64,000 bases of DNA, taken from Pseudomonas asgharzadehiana. Its GTDB lineage: Bacteria; Pseudomonadota; Gammaproteobacteria; Pseudomonadales; Pseudomonadaceae. The notes beneath the pieces are model-generated. The model was not told the DNA's origin, did no database searches, and saw only the letters and a program-made list of their open reading frames with translations. Below are positions 1 through 8,487 of this stretch, one piece after another. The translations under genes and the position numbers were made by a program. The stretch spans positions 5,084,001-5,148,000 of the forward strand of contig NZ_CP077079.1 of NCBI RefSeq assembly GCF_019139815.1, read 5' to 3'. The stretch's first letter is position 1, and each line of letters starts with the position of its first letter.

Positions 1-46
1 CTCGGCCACGCTCTCGGAATACCCGGCGCTGGTTATCCTGAATTAA
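1..46 (+). CDS. 3' end of an upstream gene, possibly a FecR-like anti-sigma regulator (partial)
   Basis: The frame starting at base 2 stays open from the window edge and stops at TAA 44-46, giving a tail that ends ...EYPALVILN. Too little is present to identify the family. The next gene encodes a TonB-dependent receptor with an N-terminal STN signalling domain. Such receptors are usually preceded by an ECF sigma factor and a FecR-type regulator, so a FecR C-terminus is the natural guess from context. It could equally be a chance open frame. Confidence 0.3.
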   Translation, partial: SATLSEYPALVILN

Positions 47-47
47 A

Positions 48-62
48 TGAGAACAATTTTTA
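48..62 (+). promoter_or_regulatory. Putative Fur box upstream of the heme receptor
   Basis: TGAGAACAATTTTTA matches the 7-1-7 Fur motif TGATAAT-n-ATTATCA at 10 of 14 defined positions. It lies about 100 bases before the receptor start, where an iron-repressed promoter would be expected. Seen by eye only; binding is inferred. Confidence 0.45.
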
Positions 63-161
63 CTCGATAGCCCTCGGTGGTACGTCTCGTCTTAGCCAAT
101 GCAACTGATTCCTATTTGGTTCGGTTCGCAACTATAAGATTCGTACCCCGGAGCGCTCTCG

Positions 162-2726
162 ATGTCCTCTCGTTTCAATCGCCGGTCTTCTTCGCCCGTC
201 CTGTCCTTGCTGACCGCCGCCATCCTGCTGGCCGGCGTGCCGGTGATGACCGCCAGCGCCGCCGAGCCCGCCGCGCGCAGCCACGGCAATTACACCTTCA
301 GCATCGAGCAGCAGCCGCTGGTCTCGGCGCTCAACGCATTTACTGCCGTGACCGGCTGGCAAGTCGGCCTGCCGGCAGAGCTCGGCCAAGGCGTGTCGTC
401 GCCTGGCGTGCGCGGCCCGCTGCCGCCGGAAAAAGCGCTGGACCGGCTGTTGGTGGGGACCAACCTGGGCTACCGCAAACTGGGCAATAACAGCATCGTG
501 CTGGAGAAACGCGCAGCCGGCGGCACCCTCAACCTGCAGCAGGTGACCATCAGCGCCACTCGCAACGAACAGGATGTGAACAGTGTGCCCAGCACCGTCA
601 GCGTGCATGAACGCGAAGCGCTGGACCGTCAGAACGTGAACACCATCCGCGAACTGGCGCGCTACGAGCCCGGCGTGTCGGTGGGCGGCGCCGGCACACG
701 GTCGGGCAATGCCGGTTTCAACATCCGCGGCATCGATGGCGACCGCATCCTCACCCAAGTGGACGGCGTGGAAGTACCCGACAACTTTTTCAACGGCCCC
801 TACGCCAAGACCCGCCGCAACTATGTCGACCCGGAAATCGTCAAGCGCGTAGAGATCCTGCGTGGCCCCGCCTCAGCCCTGTATGGCAGCAGCGCCATCG
901 GCGGCGCGGTGAGCTATTTCACCCTCGACCCGGATGACATCATCAAGCCCGGCCAGGATGTCGGCGCCCGCCTGAAGACCGGCTACAGCTCCGCCGATGA
1001 GAGCTGGCTGACGTCCGGCACCCTCGCCGGTCGCGTGCAGGACTTCGACGGCCTGCTGCACCTGAGCCAGCGCAACGGCCATGAAACCGAATCCTATGAC
1101 GGCAATAACGCCACCGGGCTGGACCGCACCGGCGCCAACCCGGAAGACGCGCGCACCACCAACGTGCTGGCCAAGTTGGGCTGGAACTACGGTGACGACA
1201 ACCGCCTGGGCCTGACATATGAGAAGTACAAGGATGATCGCGACATCAACCTGAAGAACGCGGTGGGCGGCCCGTTCATCGGCGGGCGCGGTTTCAACCT
1301 GTACCGTGACCGTCGCGGCAACGACACCATTACCCGCGAACGTTTCGGCCTGGAAAACAGCTTCGCCCTCGCGTCACCGATAGCCGACCGTATCAAGACC
1401 AGCCTCAATTACCAGATCGCCAAGACCGACCAGACGACCGCCGAAATCTATCAGTCGGGCCGGCGCGTGATGCGTACCCGCGACACGCTTTACGAAGAGA
1501 AACAGTGGGTTTTCGACGCTCAGTTGGACAAAGCATTCAGCCTGGGTGAAACCGATCACCAGGTGACCTACGGCACGACGCTCAAACAGCAAAAAGTCAC
1601 CGGGTCCCGCGAGGGCTCGGCCTATTGCCTCGCTGTCGGCTCCGGTTGCACGGCCATCGGCGCGCCCAGCCCGCAAGCCGGCGACAGCGTGAAGAAGTCC
1701 AGTGACTTCCCCGACCCAACCATCAACGCTTACTCCTTGTTCGCACAAGACCAGATCAGCTGGGATAAATGGACGTTCCTGCCCGCCGTGCGCTACGACT
1801 ACACCCGGCTCAAACCCAAGCTGACCGAGGAATTCCTCAACACCGTGAACCCCACCGGTGCGGACCAAGTGAGCGACAAGGAAAAAACCTGGCACCGTGT
1901 CACGCCCAAATTTGGCCTGACCTACGCCCTGACCGATCACTACACATGGTTCGGCCAGTACGCCGAAGGGTTCCGCACCCCCTCGGCCAAATCCCTCTAT
2001 GGGCGCTTCGAGAACCTGAACATCGGCTATCTCGTGGAGCCGAACCCCGACCTCAAGCCGGAAACCAGCAAGGGCATCGAAACCGGGCTTCGCGGGAAGT
2101 TTGACGAGGGGTCTTTTGAGATCGCGGTGTTCTACAACAAGTACCGCGACTTTATCGACGAAGACAACGCCGTGGTCGCGGGTACCGTCGAGCAGTTCAA
2201 GGCCGTGAACATCAAACGCGCCACCGTCAAGGGCGTAGAAGCCAAGGGCCGCCTGAACCTGGACGCATTCGGCGCGCCACAAGGCCTCTACACCCAAGGC
2301 GCGGTTGCCTACGCCCACGGCCGCAACGACGACAACGGTGAACCGCTTAACAGCGTCAACCCGCTCAAGGGCGTGTTCGGCCTGGGCTATGAGCAGGACA
2401 ACTACGGTGGCCTGCTGAGCTGGACCCTGGTGAAAAAACAGAATCGCGTCGACAGCAGCACCTTTCACGCCCCCGACGGCAGCACCGAAGGCCCGTTCAA
2501 GACCCCGGGCTTCGGCATTCTCGACCTGACCGCCTACTACAAGGTGACCAACGACGTGACCCTCAACGGCGGCTTCTACAACCTGACCGACAAAAAGTAC
2601 TGGAACTGGGATGACGTGCGCAGCTACGACAGCGTCGGCGAAGCCGCAGTGACGGGCCCCGCCAACCTTGACCGCCTGACCCAGCCGGGTCGCAACTTTG
2701 CGATCAACGTGGTCTGGGACATCTGA
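162..2726 (+). CDS. TonB-dependent heme/hemoglobin receptor with N-terminal STN domain
   Basis: Outer-membrane receptor of the hemoglobin/transferrin/lactoferrin family, importing heme with energy from TonB. It has a signal peptide (about residues 1-33), a secretin/TonB short N-terminal (STN) domain at about 46-115, a TonB-box-like stretch at about 125-134, a plug with the RGI(D/N)G...RVEILRGP motifs, and a 22-strand-type barrel. The STN domain marks it as a transducer that can signal to a FecR/ECF-sigma pair. The FRAP-like FRTP (about 604-607) and NPDL (about 628) motifs of heme receptors are present, but the loop between them has no histidine, only tyrosines. The next gene encodes heme oxygenase, which supports heme as the ligand. 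It resembles PhuR/HasR-class receptors; the exact orthologue is not certain. Confidence 0.9.
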   Translation: MSSRFNRRSSSPVLSLLTAAILLAGVPVMTASAAEPAARSHGNYTFSIEQQPLVSALNAFTAVTGWQVGLPAELGQGVSSPGVRGPLPPEKALDRLLVGTNLGYRKLGNNSIVLEKRAAGGTLNLQQVTISATRNEQDVNSVPSTVSVHEREALDRQNVNTIRELARYEPGVSVGGAGTRSGNAGFNIRGIDGDRILTQVDGVEVPDNFFNGPYAKTRRNYVDPEIVKRVEILRGPASALYGSSAIGGAVSYFTLDPDDIIKPGQDVGARLKTGYSSADESWLTSGTLAGRVQDFDGLLHLSQRNGHETESYDGNNATGLDRTGANPEDARTTNVLAKLGWNYGDDNRLGLTYEKYKDDRDINLKNAVGGPFIGGRGFNLYRDRRGNDTITRERFGLENSFALASPIADRIKTSLNYQIAKTDQTTAEIYQSGRRVMRTRDTLYEEKQWVFDAQLDKAFSLGETDHQVTYGTTLKQQKVTGSREGSAYCLAVGSGCTAIGAPSPQAGDSVKKSSDFPDPTINAYSLFAQDQISWDKWTFLPAVRYDYTRLKPKLTEEFLNTVNPTGADQVSDKEKTWHRVTPKFGLTYALTDHYTWFGQYAEGFRTPSAKSLYGRFENLNIGYLVEPNPDLKPETSKGIETGLRGKFDEGSFEIAVFYNKYRDFIDEDNAVVAGTVEQFKAVNIKRATVKGVEAKGRLNLDAFGAPQGLYTQGAVAYAHGRNDDNGEPLNSVNPLKGVFGLGYEQDNYGGLLSWTLVKKQNRVDSSTFHAPDGSTEGPFKTPGFGILDLTAYYKVTNDVTLNGGFYNLTDKKYWNWDDVRSYDSVGEAAVTGPANLDRLTQPGRNFAINVVWDI

Positions 2727-2860
2727 CCACGCCTCCCTCACCTCGCCGAGATTTCATCGGCCAGGTGTGGATTTTTTACTGTGCCGCGTCTTCTTGTTCG
2801 TCTAGTTGATAACCGCTCTCTTTAGGGCAACAAGGCGCTTCCCTTCTCAAGGACTTTTTC

Positions 2861-3469
2861 ATGACCGCTTCCCCTACCGCAGAACGCCCAAGCCTGCGCT
2901 CCCAGCGCTTGAACCAGATCACCAATGAGCCGCACACCAAGCTCGATGCGCTGGTAAAAGCCCATGCACCGTTCGAAACCCAGGCCAACTTTGCCCGTTT
3001 CGTGGTGGCGCAGTACTTGTTCCAATCGGAACTGGTGGGCCTGTACAACGATGCCGAACTGATCAAGATCGTCCCGGACCTGGCCGCGCGCTGCCGCGCC
3101 GACGCCGCCAAACTGGACCTTGCCGACCTGGACACTGAAGTGCCCGCACCGGTGGCCGGCGCGCTCAAGAACCCAAGCAAGGCCCAAGCGCTGGGCTGGC
3201 TGTTCGTGTCTGAAGGTTCCAAGCTGGGCGCCGCGTTCCTGATCAAACGCGCCGTGGGCCTGGGCATGAGCGAAACCTTCGGGGCCCGCCACCTGGGCGA
3301 ACCGGCCGGCGGTCGCGCCGAAGGCTGGAAGAGCTTCACCCGCACCCTGGATGCTCTGCAATTGAGCGCCGAAGAAGAAGCCGCCGTGGAACAAGGCGCG
3401 GTCGATGCGTTTGTACGCTTCACCGTGTTGCTGGAACAGGCGTACGCTAGCGCGCCTGAACTGGCCTGA
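2861..3469 (+). CDS. hemO: Biliverdin-producing heme oxygenase (HemO/PigA-like)
   Basis: Cytoplasmic enzyme that opens the heme ring to biliverdin, CO and Fe2+, releasing iron from imported heme. At 202 aa it has the usual bacterial HemO length. The proximal heme ligand is His25 in the NEPH motif, and the distal-helix motif SEGSKLGAAF lies at 117-126. Asn18, Lys33 and Phe115 fall where P. aeruginosa HemO has the residues that rotate heme and favour delta/beta biliverdin, with Arg130 near the position of its Lys132 (alignment from memory). It lies 134 bases after the receptor on the same strand, so co-regulation by iron is likely. Confidence 0.92.
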   Translation: MTASPTAERPSLRSQRLNQITNEPHTKLDALVKAHAPFETQANFARFVVAQYLFQSELVGLYNDAELIKIVPDLAARCRADAAKLDLADLDTEVPAPVAGALKNPSKAQALGWLFVSEGSKLGAAFLIKRAVGLGMSETFGARHLGEPAGGRAEGWKSFTRTLDALQLSAEEEAAVEQGAVDAFVRFTVLLEQAYASAPELA

Positions 3470-3493
3470 CGTCTGAATTGAAATGCGATCAAC

Positions 3494-3521
3494 TGTGGGA
3501 GGGTGCAAGCCCCCTTCCACC
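3494..3521. repeat. Degenerate REP-like hairpin
   Basis: TGTGGGAGGGTGCAAGCCC and the bases after it form a short imperfect inverted repeat. It resembles the outer arm of the REP family found intact elsewhere in this window. It sits between hemO and the DUF454 gene and looks like a decayed or deleted REPIN. Confidence 0.55.
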
Positions 3522-3578
3522 GTTAAACTGCATTTCAGTTCGCACTTTTGTAAACCTTCTCCCCAGATAAGTTTCACC

Positions 3579-3980
3579 ATGACCGGTAAAACCCAATCCA
3601 CCTCGAAAATCGTCCAGCTCCTTTTCGGACTGCTGGCCTACGTCAGCCTGGGCATCGGGTTGGTGGCGATTGTCGTGCCGGGTTTGCCCACCACCGAATT
3701 CATCCTGCTGGCTGCCTGGGCTGCCACTAAAAGCTCGCCACGCCTCAGCGCCTGGCTGGAAAACCACCGCCTGTTCGGGCCGATCCTGTTCAACTGGCGC
3801 AACGGCAAGATCATCGCGCGCAGGGCCAAGGTCAGCGCCACCGTGAGCATGCTGCTGTGCGCCATAGTGATGCTGGTGATGCTCGACCACGGCTGGCCGA
3901 TTTACCTGGCCATTGCCGGCATGAGCCTGGGCAACCTGTGGATCTGGTCACGCCCCGAACGGCATACCCAGCCGCTCTGA
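3579..3980 (+). CDS. DUF454 (YbaN-family) inner-membrane protein
   Basis: A small membrane protein of 133 aa with the DUF454 signature near the N-terminus (LGxIGxxxPxLPTTEFILLAAW-like) and a hydrophobic pair at the C-terminus. The frame is open further upstream to 3483, but that extension runs through the REP-like hairpin. The ATG at 3579 gives the usual family length. The molecular function is unknown. DUF454 genes often follow heme oxygenase genes in pseudomonads, as here, so a supporting role in heme or iron use is possible but only inferred. Confidence 0.82.
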   Translation: MTGKTQSTSKIVQLLFGLLAYVSLGIGLVAIVVPGLPTTEFILLAAWAATKSSPRLSAWLENHRLFGPILFNWRNGKIIARRAKVSATVSMLLCAIVMLVMLDHGWPIYLAIAGMSLGNLWIWSRPERHTQPL

Positions 3981-4027
3981 ACGCTCCTGCACCGCCAACG
4001 ATCCGCTCACCAACGCCATGAAGCCGC

Positions 4028-4056
4028 TGTGGGAGCGGGGTTTGCCAGCGCCCACA
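4028..4056. repeat. REP-like remnant of a second sequence class
   Basis: TGTGGGAGCGGGGTTTGCC with a closing GCGCCCACA arm. This resembles the GTGGGAGCGGGCTTGCCCGCG class of Pseudomonas REP rather than the GAGGGGGCTTGCTCCC class seen elsewhere in the window. It is single, imperfect, and lies between convergent genes. Confidence 0.5.
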
Positions 4057-4076
4057 TCAAGCAGCTCAGTGATCGT

Positions 4077-4640
4077 TCAAAGACCGTTCCAGGCTTGAAC
4101 AAACTGCGCCACATCTTCCTTCGGCGCCGTGCGCGGTGGGTTTTGCGGCGTGCCCAGGTAAAGGAAGCCAATCACTTCTTCATCCGGCTTCAGCCCCAGG
4201 CCCTTGGCGACATGAGCGGAGTAAGACAATTCGCCGGTGCGCCACACCGCGCCGATCCCCTGTGCGTATGCCGCCAGCAGAATGCCGTGGGCGGCGCAGG
4301 CAGCGGCCAGCAACTGTTCGGATTTGGGTACCTTGAAGTGTTCCTGCAAACGGGCAATCACCACCACCACCAGCGGTGCGCGCAACGGGCCGTTCTGCGC
4401 CTTGTCGATGGCGGCTTGCGGGGCGTCGGCGTCTTGCAGGCGCGCGGCTTCGGCCAGCAGCGTGCCCATCCGCTCGCGGGCGGCGCCCTCCACCGTGAGG
4501 AAACGCCAAGGACGCAGCTGGCCGTGGTCAGGCGCGCGCATGGCGGCGGCGAACAACACGTCGCGCTGCGCCTGGGTCGGTGCCGGCTCCAGCAAGCGCG
4601 GCACGGAAACACGGTTGAGCAAAGCGTCGATAGCCTGCAT
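4077..4640 (-). CDS. Nitroreductase family protein (YdjA-like)
   Basis: A small (187 aa) FMN-dependent oxidoreductase of the nitroreductase fold, close to the YdjA subfamily. Features seen: an N-terminal R..RAPDHGQLRPWRF region typical of the FMN phosphate and ring contacts, a central AAxAAHGILLAAYAQGIGAVWRTG helix, and a C-terminal GFLYLGTP strand. The physiological substrate is not predictable from sequence. It is a single gene, divergent from the di-heme operon to its right. Confidence 0.85.
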   Translation of the reverse strand: MQAIDALLNRVSVPRLLEPAPTQAQRDVLFAAAMRAPDHGQLRPWRFLTVEGAARERMGTLLAEAARLQDADAPQAAIDKAQNGPLRAPLVVVVIARLQEHFKVPKSEQLLAAACAAHGILLAAYAQGIGAVWRTGELSYSAHVAKGLGLKPDEEVIGFLYLGTPQNPPRTAPKEDVAQFVQAWNGL

Positions 4641-4701
4641 TGGTCACCTCCAAAAAAAATGTGCGGTCATTCTAGCGGGAATGAATCGGCTACCACCAAA
4701 C

Positions 4702-4720
4702 GATAATTGCTCTTATTCAT
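4702..4720 (+). promoter_or_regulatory. Possible Fur box upstream of the di-heme/imelysin operon
   Basis: GATAATTGCTCTTATTCAT carries GATAAT and TTATTC half-sites in partial dyad symmetry. It lies about 60 bases before the start of the di-heme lipoprotein, in the gap shared with the divergent nitroreductase gene. Imelysin-type operons are commonly iron-regulated, which makes Fur plausible. The match is weaker than at position 48. Confidence 0.35.
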
Positions 4721-4778
4721 TCCCCCCGGCCCTGTTAGACTTTGCGACCAGATTTTTCGCCTTCGTTCAGGAAACTCG

Positions 4779-6206
4779 ATGTTCCGCTCGCTTTTTCGTC
4801 TGTCCATCGCTTGCATGGCCCTGGGCCTCACTGCGTGCGATAACGCCCCCAGGTTTGCCAAGGCCGAGCCGGGTGAGGCGCGTGCGGGCGGCGCGGCGAC
4901 GGTGAACAAGCGCGACCAGAACGCGTTTTCCCTGCCGTCGGCCAACCTGTCGCCCACGCGCCGCCTGGACTTCAGCGTCGGCAACAGCTTTTTCCGCAGC
5001 CCCTGGGTGATCGCGCCGTCCACCACCACCGCGCGTGATGGCCTGGGCCCGCTGTTCAACACCAACGCCTGCCAGAACTGCCATATCAAGGATGGCCGTG
5101 GCCACCCGCCGCTGCCCGACGCCGCCAATGCAGTGTCGATGCTGGTGCGTCTGTCGATCCCGGATGCGCCCGCCTACGCCAAACTCATTGAACAGGCCGG
5201 CGTGGTGCCCGAGCCGGTCTATGGCGGGCAATTGCAAGACATGGCCGTGCCCGGTGTAGAACCCGAAGGCAAGGTGCGCGTCGACTACACGCCGGTCAAC
5301 GTCACCTTCAAGGACGGTACCGTCGTCGAGTTGCGCCAGCCAAACCTGCAGATCACCCAACTGGGCTATGGCCCGATGCACCCCGACACGCGTTTTTCTG
5401 CGCGCATCGCCCCGCCGATGATCGGCCTGGGCCTGCTCGAAGCCATCAGCGAGGCGGATATCCTGCGCAACACCGACGCGAAAACCGCCGATAAAGAAGC
5501 CCTGGTCGGCCGCGCGAATTGGGTGTGGGATGACGCTCGGCAAAAGACTGTTCTGGGGCGCTTTGGCTGGAAAGCCGGGCAACCCAACCTCAATCAACAA
5601 AATGTTCACGCGTTTTCTGGTGATATGGGCCTCACCACCTCCCTGAGACCCTTCGATGACTGCACCGACGCCCAAGTGGCCTGCAAGCAGGCGCCCAACG
5701 GCAACGGCCCCGACGGCGAGCCGGAAGTCAGCGATAACATCCTGCGCCTGGTGCTGTTCTACACCCGCAACCTCGCCGTACCCGTGCGTCGCGATGTCGA
5801 CAGCCCACAAGTGCTGGACGGCAAGAACCTGTTTTACCAGGCGGGTTGCCAGGGTTGTCACAAACCGTCGTTCACCACCGCAGCGACGGCCGCCGAACCT
5901 GAACTGGCCAACCAGGTGATCCGCCCCTACAGCGACCTGCTGTTGCACGACATGGGCCCGGGCCTGGCCGACAACCGCAGCGAATTCAAGGCCGGCGGCC
6001 GCGACTGGCGCACCGCGCCGTTGTGGGGCATCGGCCTGACGCAAACCGTGAGTGGCCACACCCAGTTTCTGCATGACGGCCGCGCGCGCAACCTGCTGGA
6101 AGCCGTGCTCTGGCACGGCGGTGAGGCACAAGCGGCGCAGCAGCATGTGTTGTCCTTCAATGCCGAGCAGCGCGCTGCGTTGCTGGCGTTCCTGAATTCT
6201 TTATAA
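4779..6206 (+). CDS. Di-heme c-type cytochrome lipoprotein (DUF1111, thiol-oxidoreductase-like)
   Basis: Periplasmic lipoprotein of 475 aa. The lipobox LTAC puts the lipidated cysteine at residue 20. Two c-type heme sites are visible, CQNCH at 98-102 and CQGCH at 357-361, in the layout of the DUF1111/di-heme oxidoreductase family. The ATG at 4779 was chosen over the longer open frame from 4707 because it places the signal peptide at the N-terminus. It is followed by imelysin and DUF1513 genes on the same strand with short spacing (31 bases, then a 1-base overlap), so all three are probably one operon. A role in periplasmic iron handling or electron transfer is inferred from this association. 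Confidence 0.88.
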   Translation: MFRSLFRLSIACMALGLTACDNAPRFAKAEPGEARAGGAATVNKRDQNAFSLPSANLSPTRRLDFSVGNSFFRSPWVIAPSTTTARDGLGPLFNTNACQNCHIKDGRGHPPLPDAANAVSMLVRLSIPDAPAYAKLIEQAGVVPEPVYGGQLQDMAVPGVEPEGKVRVDYTPVNVTFKDGTVVELRQPNLQITQLGYGPMHPDTRFSARIAPPMIGLGLLEAISEADILRNTDAKTADKEALVGRANWVWDDARQKTVLGRFGWKAGQPNLNQQNVHAFSGDMGLTTSLRPFDDCTDAQVACKQAPNGNGPDGEPEVSDNILRLVLFYTRNLAVPVRRDVDSPQVLDGKNLFYQAGCQGCHKPSFTTAATAAEPELANQVIRPYSDLLLHDMGPGLADNRSEFKAGGRDWRTAPLWGIGLTQTVSGHTQFLHDGRARNLLEAVLWHGGEAQAAQQHVLSFNAEQRAALLAFLNSL

Positions 6207-6237
6207 GCTTTGCCCCACTTACAGAAGGGAGCTCGAC

Positions 6238-7302
6238 ATGTTCCGTCCCAAGTTGTTGTTCACCAGCCTGGCCGCCCTTGCGCTGGGCGCCTGCTCGCCA
6301 CAAGACCCGCAAGCCGTGACCTCGGCGGCGATCGCCAAGCAAGTGATCCTGCCGACCTACAGCCGCTGGGTCGAGGCCGACCGTCAACTGGCCGTCAGTG
6401 CCCTGGCCTACTGCCAAGGCAAGGAGAGCCTGGACACCGCCCGCGCAGACTTCCTCCACGCGCAAAAAGCCTGGGCCGAGTTGCAACCGCTGCTGATCGG
6501 CCCGCTGGCTGAAGGCAACCGTTCGTGGCAGGTGCAGTTCTGGCCGGACAAAAAGAACCTGGTGGGCCGTCAGGTAGAACAACTGGTCGCCAGCCAGCCG
6601 CAGATCGACGGCGCCGAACTGGCCAAGTCCAGCGTGGTGGTACAAGGCTTGTCGGCCTACGAATACATCCTCTACGACGCCAAGACCGACCTCGCCGACG
6701 CGGCACAGAAAGCGCGTTATTGCCCGCTGCTGGTGGCCATCGGCGACCGTCAGAAAGCCTTGGCTGAAGAGATCCTGGCCAGTTGGAATAGCACCGACGG
6801 CATGCTCGCGCAGATGAGCAAGTTTCCCAACCAGCGCTACGCCGATTCCCACGAAGCGATCGCTGATCTGCTGCGTGTGCAAGTGACCGCGCTGGACACC
6901 CTGAAGAAAAAACTCGGCACGCCGATGGGCCGCCAGACCAAGGGCATCCCGCAGCCGTTCCAGGCTGACGCATGGCGCAGCCAGTCGTCCCTGCAAAGCC
7001 TGGAGGCCAGCCTCGCCGCCGCCCAGACCGTGTGGGTCGGCGTCGACAACAAGGGCCTGCGCGGCCTGCTGCCGGCGGATCAGAAGCCATTGGCCGACAA
7101 GATCGACGCTGCCTATGCAGCATCGCTGAAACTGTTCGCCAGCAACCAGCGCACCCTCAACGAACTGTTGAACGATGACGCCGGGCGCCAGCAACTCAAT
7201 GACCTCTACGACAGCCTCAATGTGGTTCACCGCCTGCACGAAGGCGAACTGGCCAAGGCGCTGGGCATCCAACTGGGCTTTAACGCCAACGACGGTGACT
7301 GA
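6238..7302 (+). CDS. Imelysin-family lipoprotein
   Basis: A lipoprotein of 354 aa with lipobox LGAC (Cys19) and the all-helical imelysin (peptidase M75-like) fold: QxxxxPxYxxW near the N-terminus and an AWRSQSSLQSLEASL segment typical of the second half-repeat. The conserved GxHxxE motif of imelysins is replaced by GLSAYE (137-142), so the histidine is a serine. That argues against a catalytic or metal site of the classical type. Other family members act in iron uptake with EfeB-like partners. Second gene of the di-heme operon; its TGA overlaps the next ATG by one base. Confidence 0.87.
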   Translation: MFRPKLLFTSLAALALGACSPQDPQAVTSAAIAKQVILPTYSRWVEADRQLAVSALAYCQGKESLDTARADFLHAQKAWAELQPLLIGPLAEGNRSWQVQFWPDKKNLVGRQVEQLVASQPQIDGAELAKSSVVVQGLSAYEYILYDAKTDLADAAQKARYCPLLVAIGDRQKALAEEILASWNSTDGMLAQMSKFPNQRYADSHEAIADLLRVQVTALDTLKKKLGTPMGRQTKGIPQPFQADAWRSQSSLQSLEASLAAAQTVWVGVDNKGLRGLLPADQKPLADKIDAAYAASLKLFASNQRTLNELLNDDAGRQQLNDLYDSLNVVHRLHEGELAKALGIQLGFNANDGD

Positions 7303-8402
7303 TGATGCTCAGGCGACAGGCTTTGGCCATTGGCAGCGTACTGCTCAGCGCACTCACCCTGGGTGGCTGGACGCTGTTCAAAAGCAAAGACAAACGCCCG
7401 CTGCTGTTGTCGGCGCGGGATGATGCGGACGGCAAGCACTACGCCGTGGGCTACCACCTGGACGGCAAACCCGTATTTGCCACCCAGGTTGGCCAGCGTT
7501 GCCACGACATCATCAACCACCCCACGCTACCGATTGCGTTGTTTGTTGCCCGACGCCCAGGCACCGAGAGTTACCTGATCGACCTGCGTGATGGCGCATT
7601 GCTGCAAACCATTACCTCGAACGCCAATCGCCACTTCTATGGCCATGCGGTGATTCACCAGAGCGGCGACTCGCTGTACGCCACCGAAAACGACACCTCC
7701 GACCCCGGTCGCGGCCTGCTCGGTGTGTATAAGTTCGAAGGCGAGCGGCTGGTGCACAGCGGTGAGCTTTCTACCCACGGTATCGGCCCGCACCAGGTGT
7801 CGTGGATGCCCGACGGCGAGACACTGATCGTGGCCAACGGCGGCATTCGCACCGAAGCCGAAAGCCGTGTGGAGATGAACCTCAACGCCATGGAGCCAAG
7901 CCTGGTATTGATGCGCCGCGACGGCACACTGATCAGCAAGGAAACCCTGGCGCAACAGATGAACAGCGTGCGCCACATGGGCATCGCCAGCGATGGCACC
8001 ATCCTTACCGGTCAGCAATTCATGGGGCCGTCCCAAGAGCGTTCCGAGCTGCTGGCGATCAAGCGGCCAGGGCAGCCGTTCGTCCCCTTCCCGGTAGCCG
8101 ATGAGCAGTTGCAGGCGATGGGGCATTACACCGCCAGCGTCGCGGTGCACAGCGAGTTGCGCCTGGTGGCGCTGACCGCGCCGCGTGGCAACCGCTTCTT
8201 TATCTGGGACATGGACAGCGGCGAGCTGCGCCTGGATGGGCCGTTACCGGACTGCGCGGGTGTCGGCGCGGTGGCGGATGGTTTTGTCGTCACCTCCGGT
8301 CAAGGGCGTTGCCGCTTCTACGATTGCCGCCAGCAACCGTTGGTGGCAACACCGCTGGAGTTGCCGGCGGGGCTCTGGGATAACCATCTGCACCTGATTT
8401 GA
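7302..8402 (+). CDS. DUF1513 family periplasmic protein, beta-propeller-like
   Basis: A protein of 366 aa that begins with a twin-arginine-like leader (MLRRQALAIGS plus a hydrophobic stretch), suggesting Tat export. The body consists of repeated strand blocks such as ATENDTSDPGRGLLGVY and GIGPHQVSWMPDG, typical of the DUF1513 family and reminiscent of a seven-bladed propeller. The activity is unknown. The start overlaps the imelysin stop by one base (TGATG), so translation is probably coupled. In other pseudomonads DUF1513 genes accompany di-heme and imelysin genes, as here. Confidence 0.85.
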   Translation: MMLRRQALAIGSVLLSALTLGGWTLFKSKDKRPLLLSARDDADGKHYAVGYHLDGKPVFATQVGQRCHDIINHPTLPIALFVARRPGTESYLIDLRDGALLQTITSNANRHFYGHAVIHQSGDSLYATENDTSDPGRGLLGVYKFEGERLVHSGELSTHGIGPHQVSWMPDGETLIVANGGIRTEAESRVEMNLNAMEPSLVLMRRDGTLISKETLAQQMNSVRHMGIASDGTILTGQQFMGPSQERSELLAIKRPGQPFVPFPVADEQLQAMGHYTASVAVHSELRLVALTAPRGNRFFIWDMDSGELRLDGPLPDCAGVGAVADGFVVTSGQGRCRFYDCRQQPLVATPLELPAGLWDNHLHLI

Positions 8403-8439
8403 GCCGAGTTTGGCCGTTTCCCGGCGGTGAATAACGCAA

Positions 8440-8472
8440 AAAAAAGGGCCTCGCATCGCAAGGCCCTTTTCG
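8440..8472. terminator. Bidirectional rho-independent terminator
   Basis: AAGGGCCT at 8444-8451 pairs with AGGCCCTT at 8461-8468 around a 9-base loop, with a run of A before and T after. It lies between the convergent DUF1513 gene and the small gene ending at 8488 and can serve both. Confidence 0.85.
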
Positions 8473-8487
8473 GCTGGCTTGATCGTT

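Noticed and set aside
2425..2440. GTGAAAAA/TTTTTCAC ColR-like core inside the heme receptor gene, and similar cores in groEL, hom and the CorC-like gene
   Set aside because: Only the 8-base core is present in coding sequence with no promoter position; treated as chance matches.
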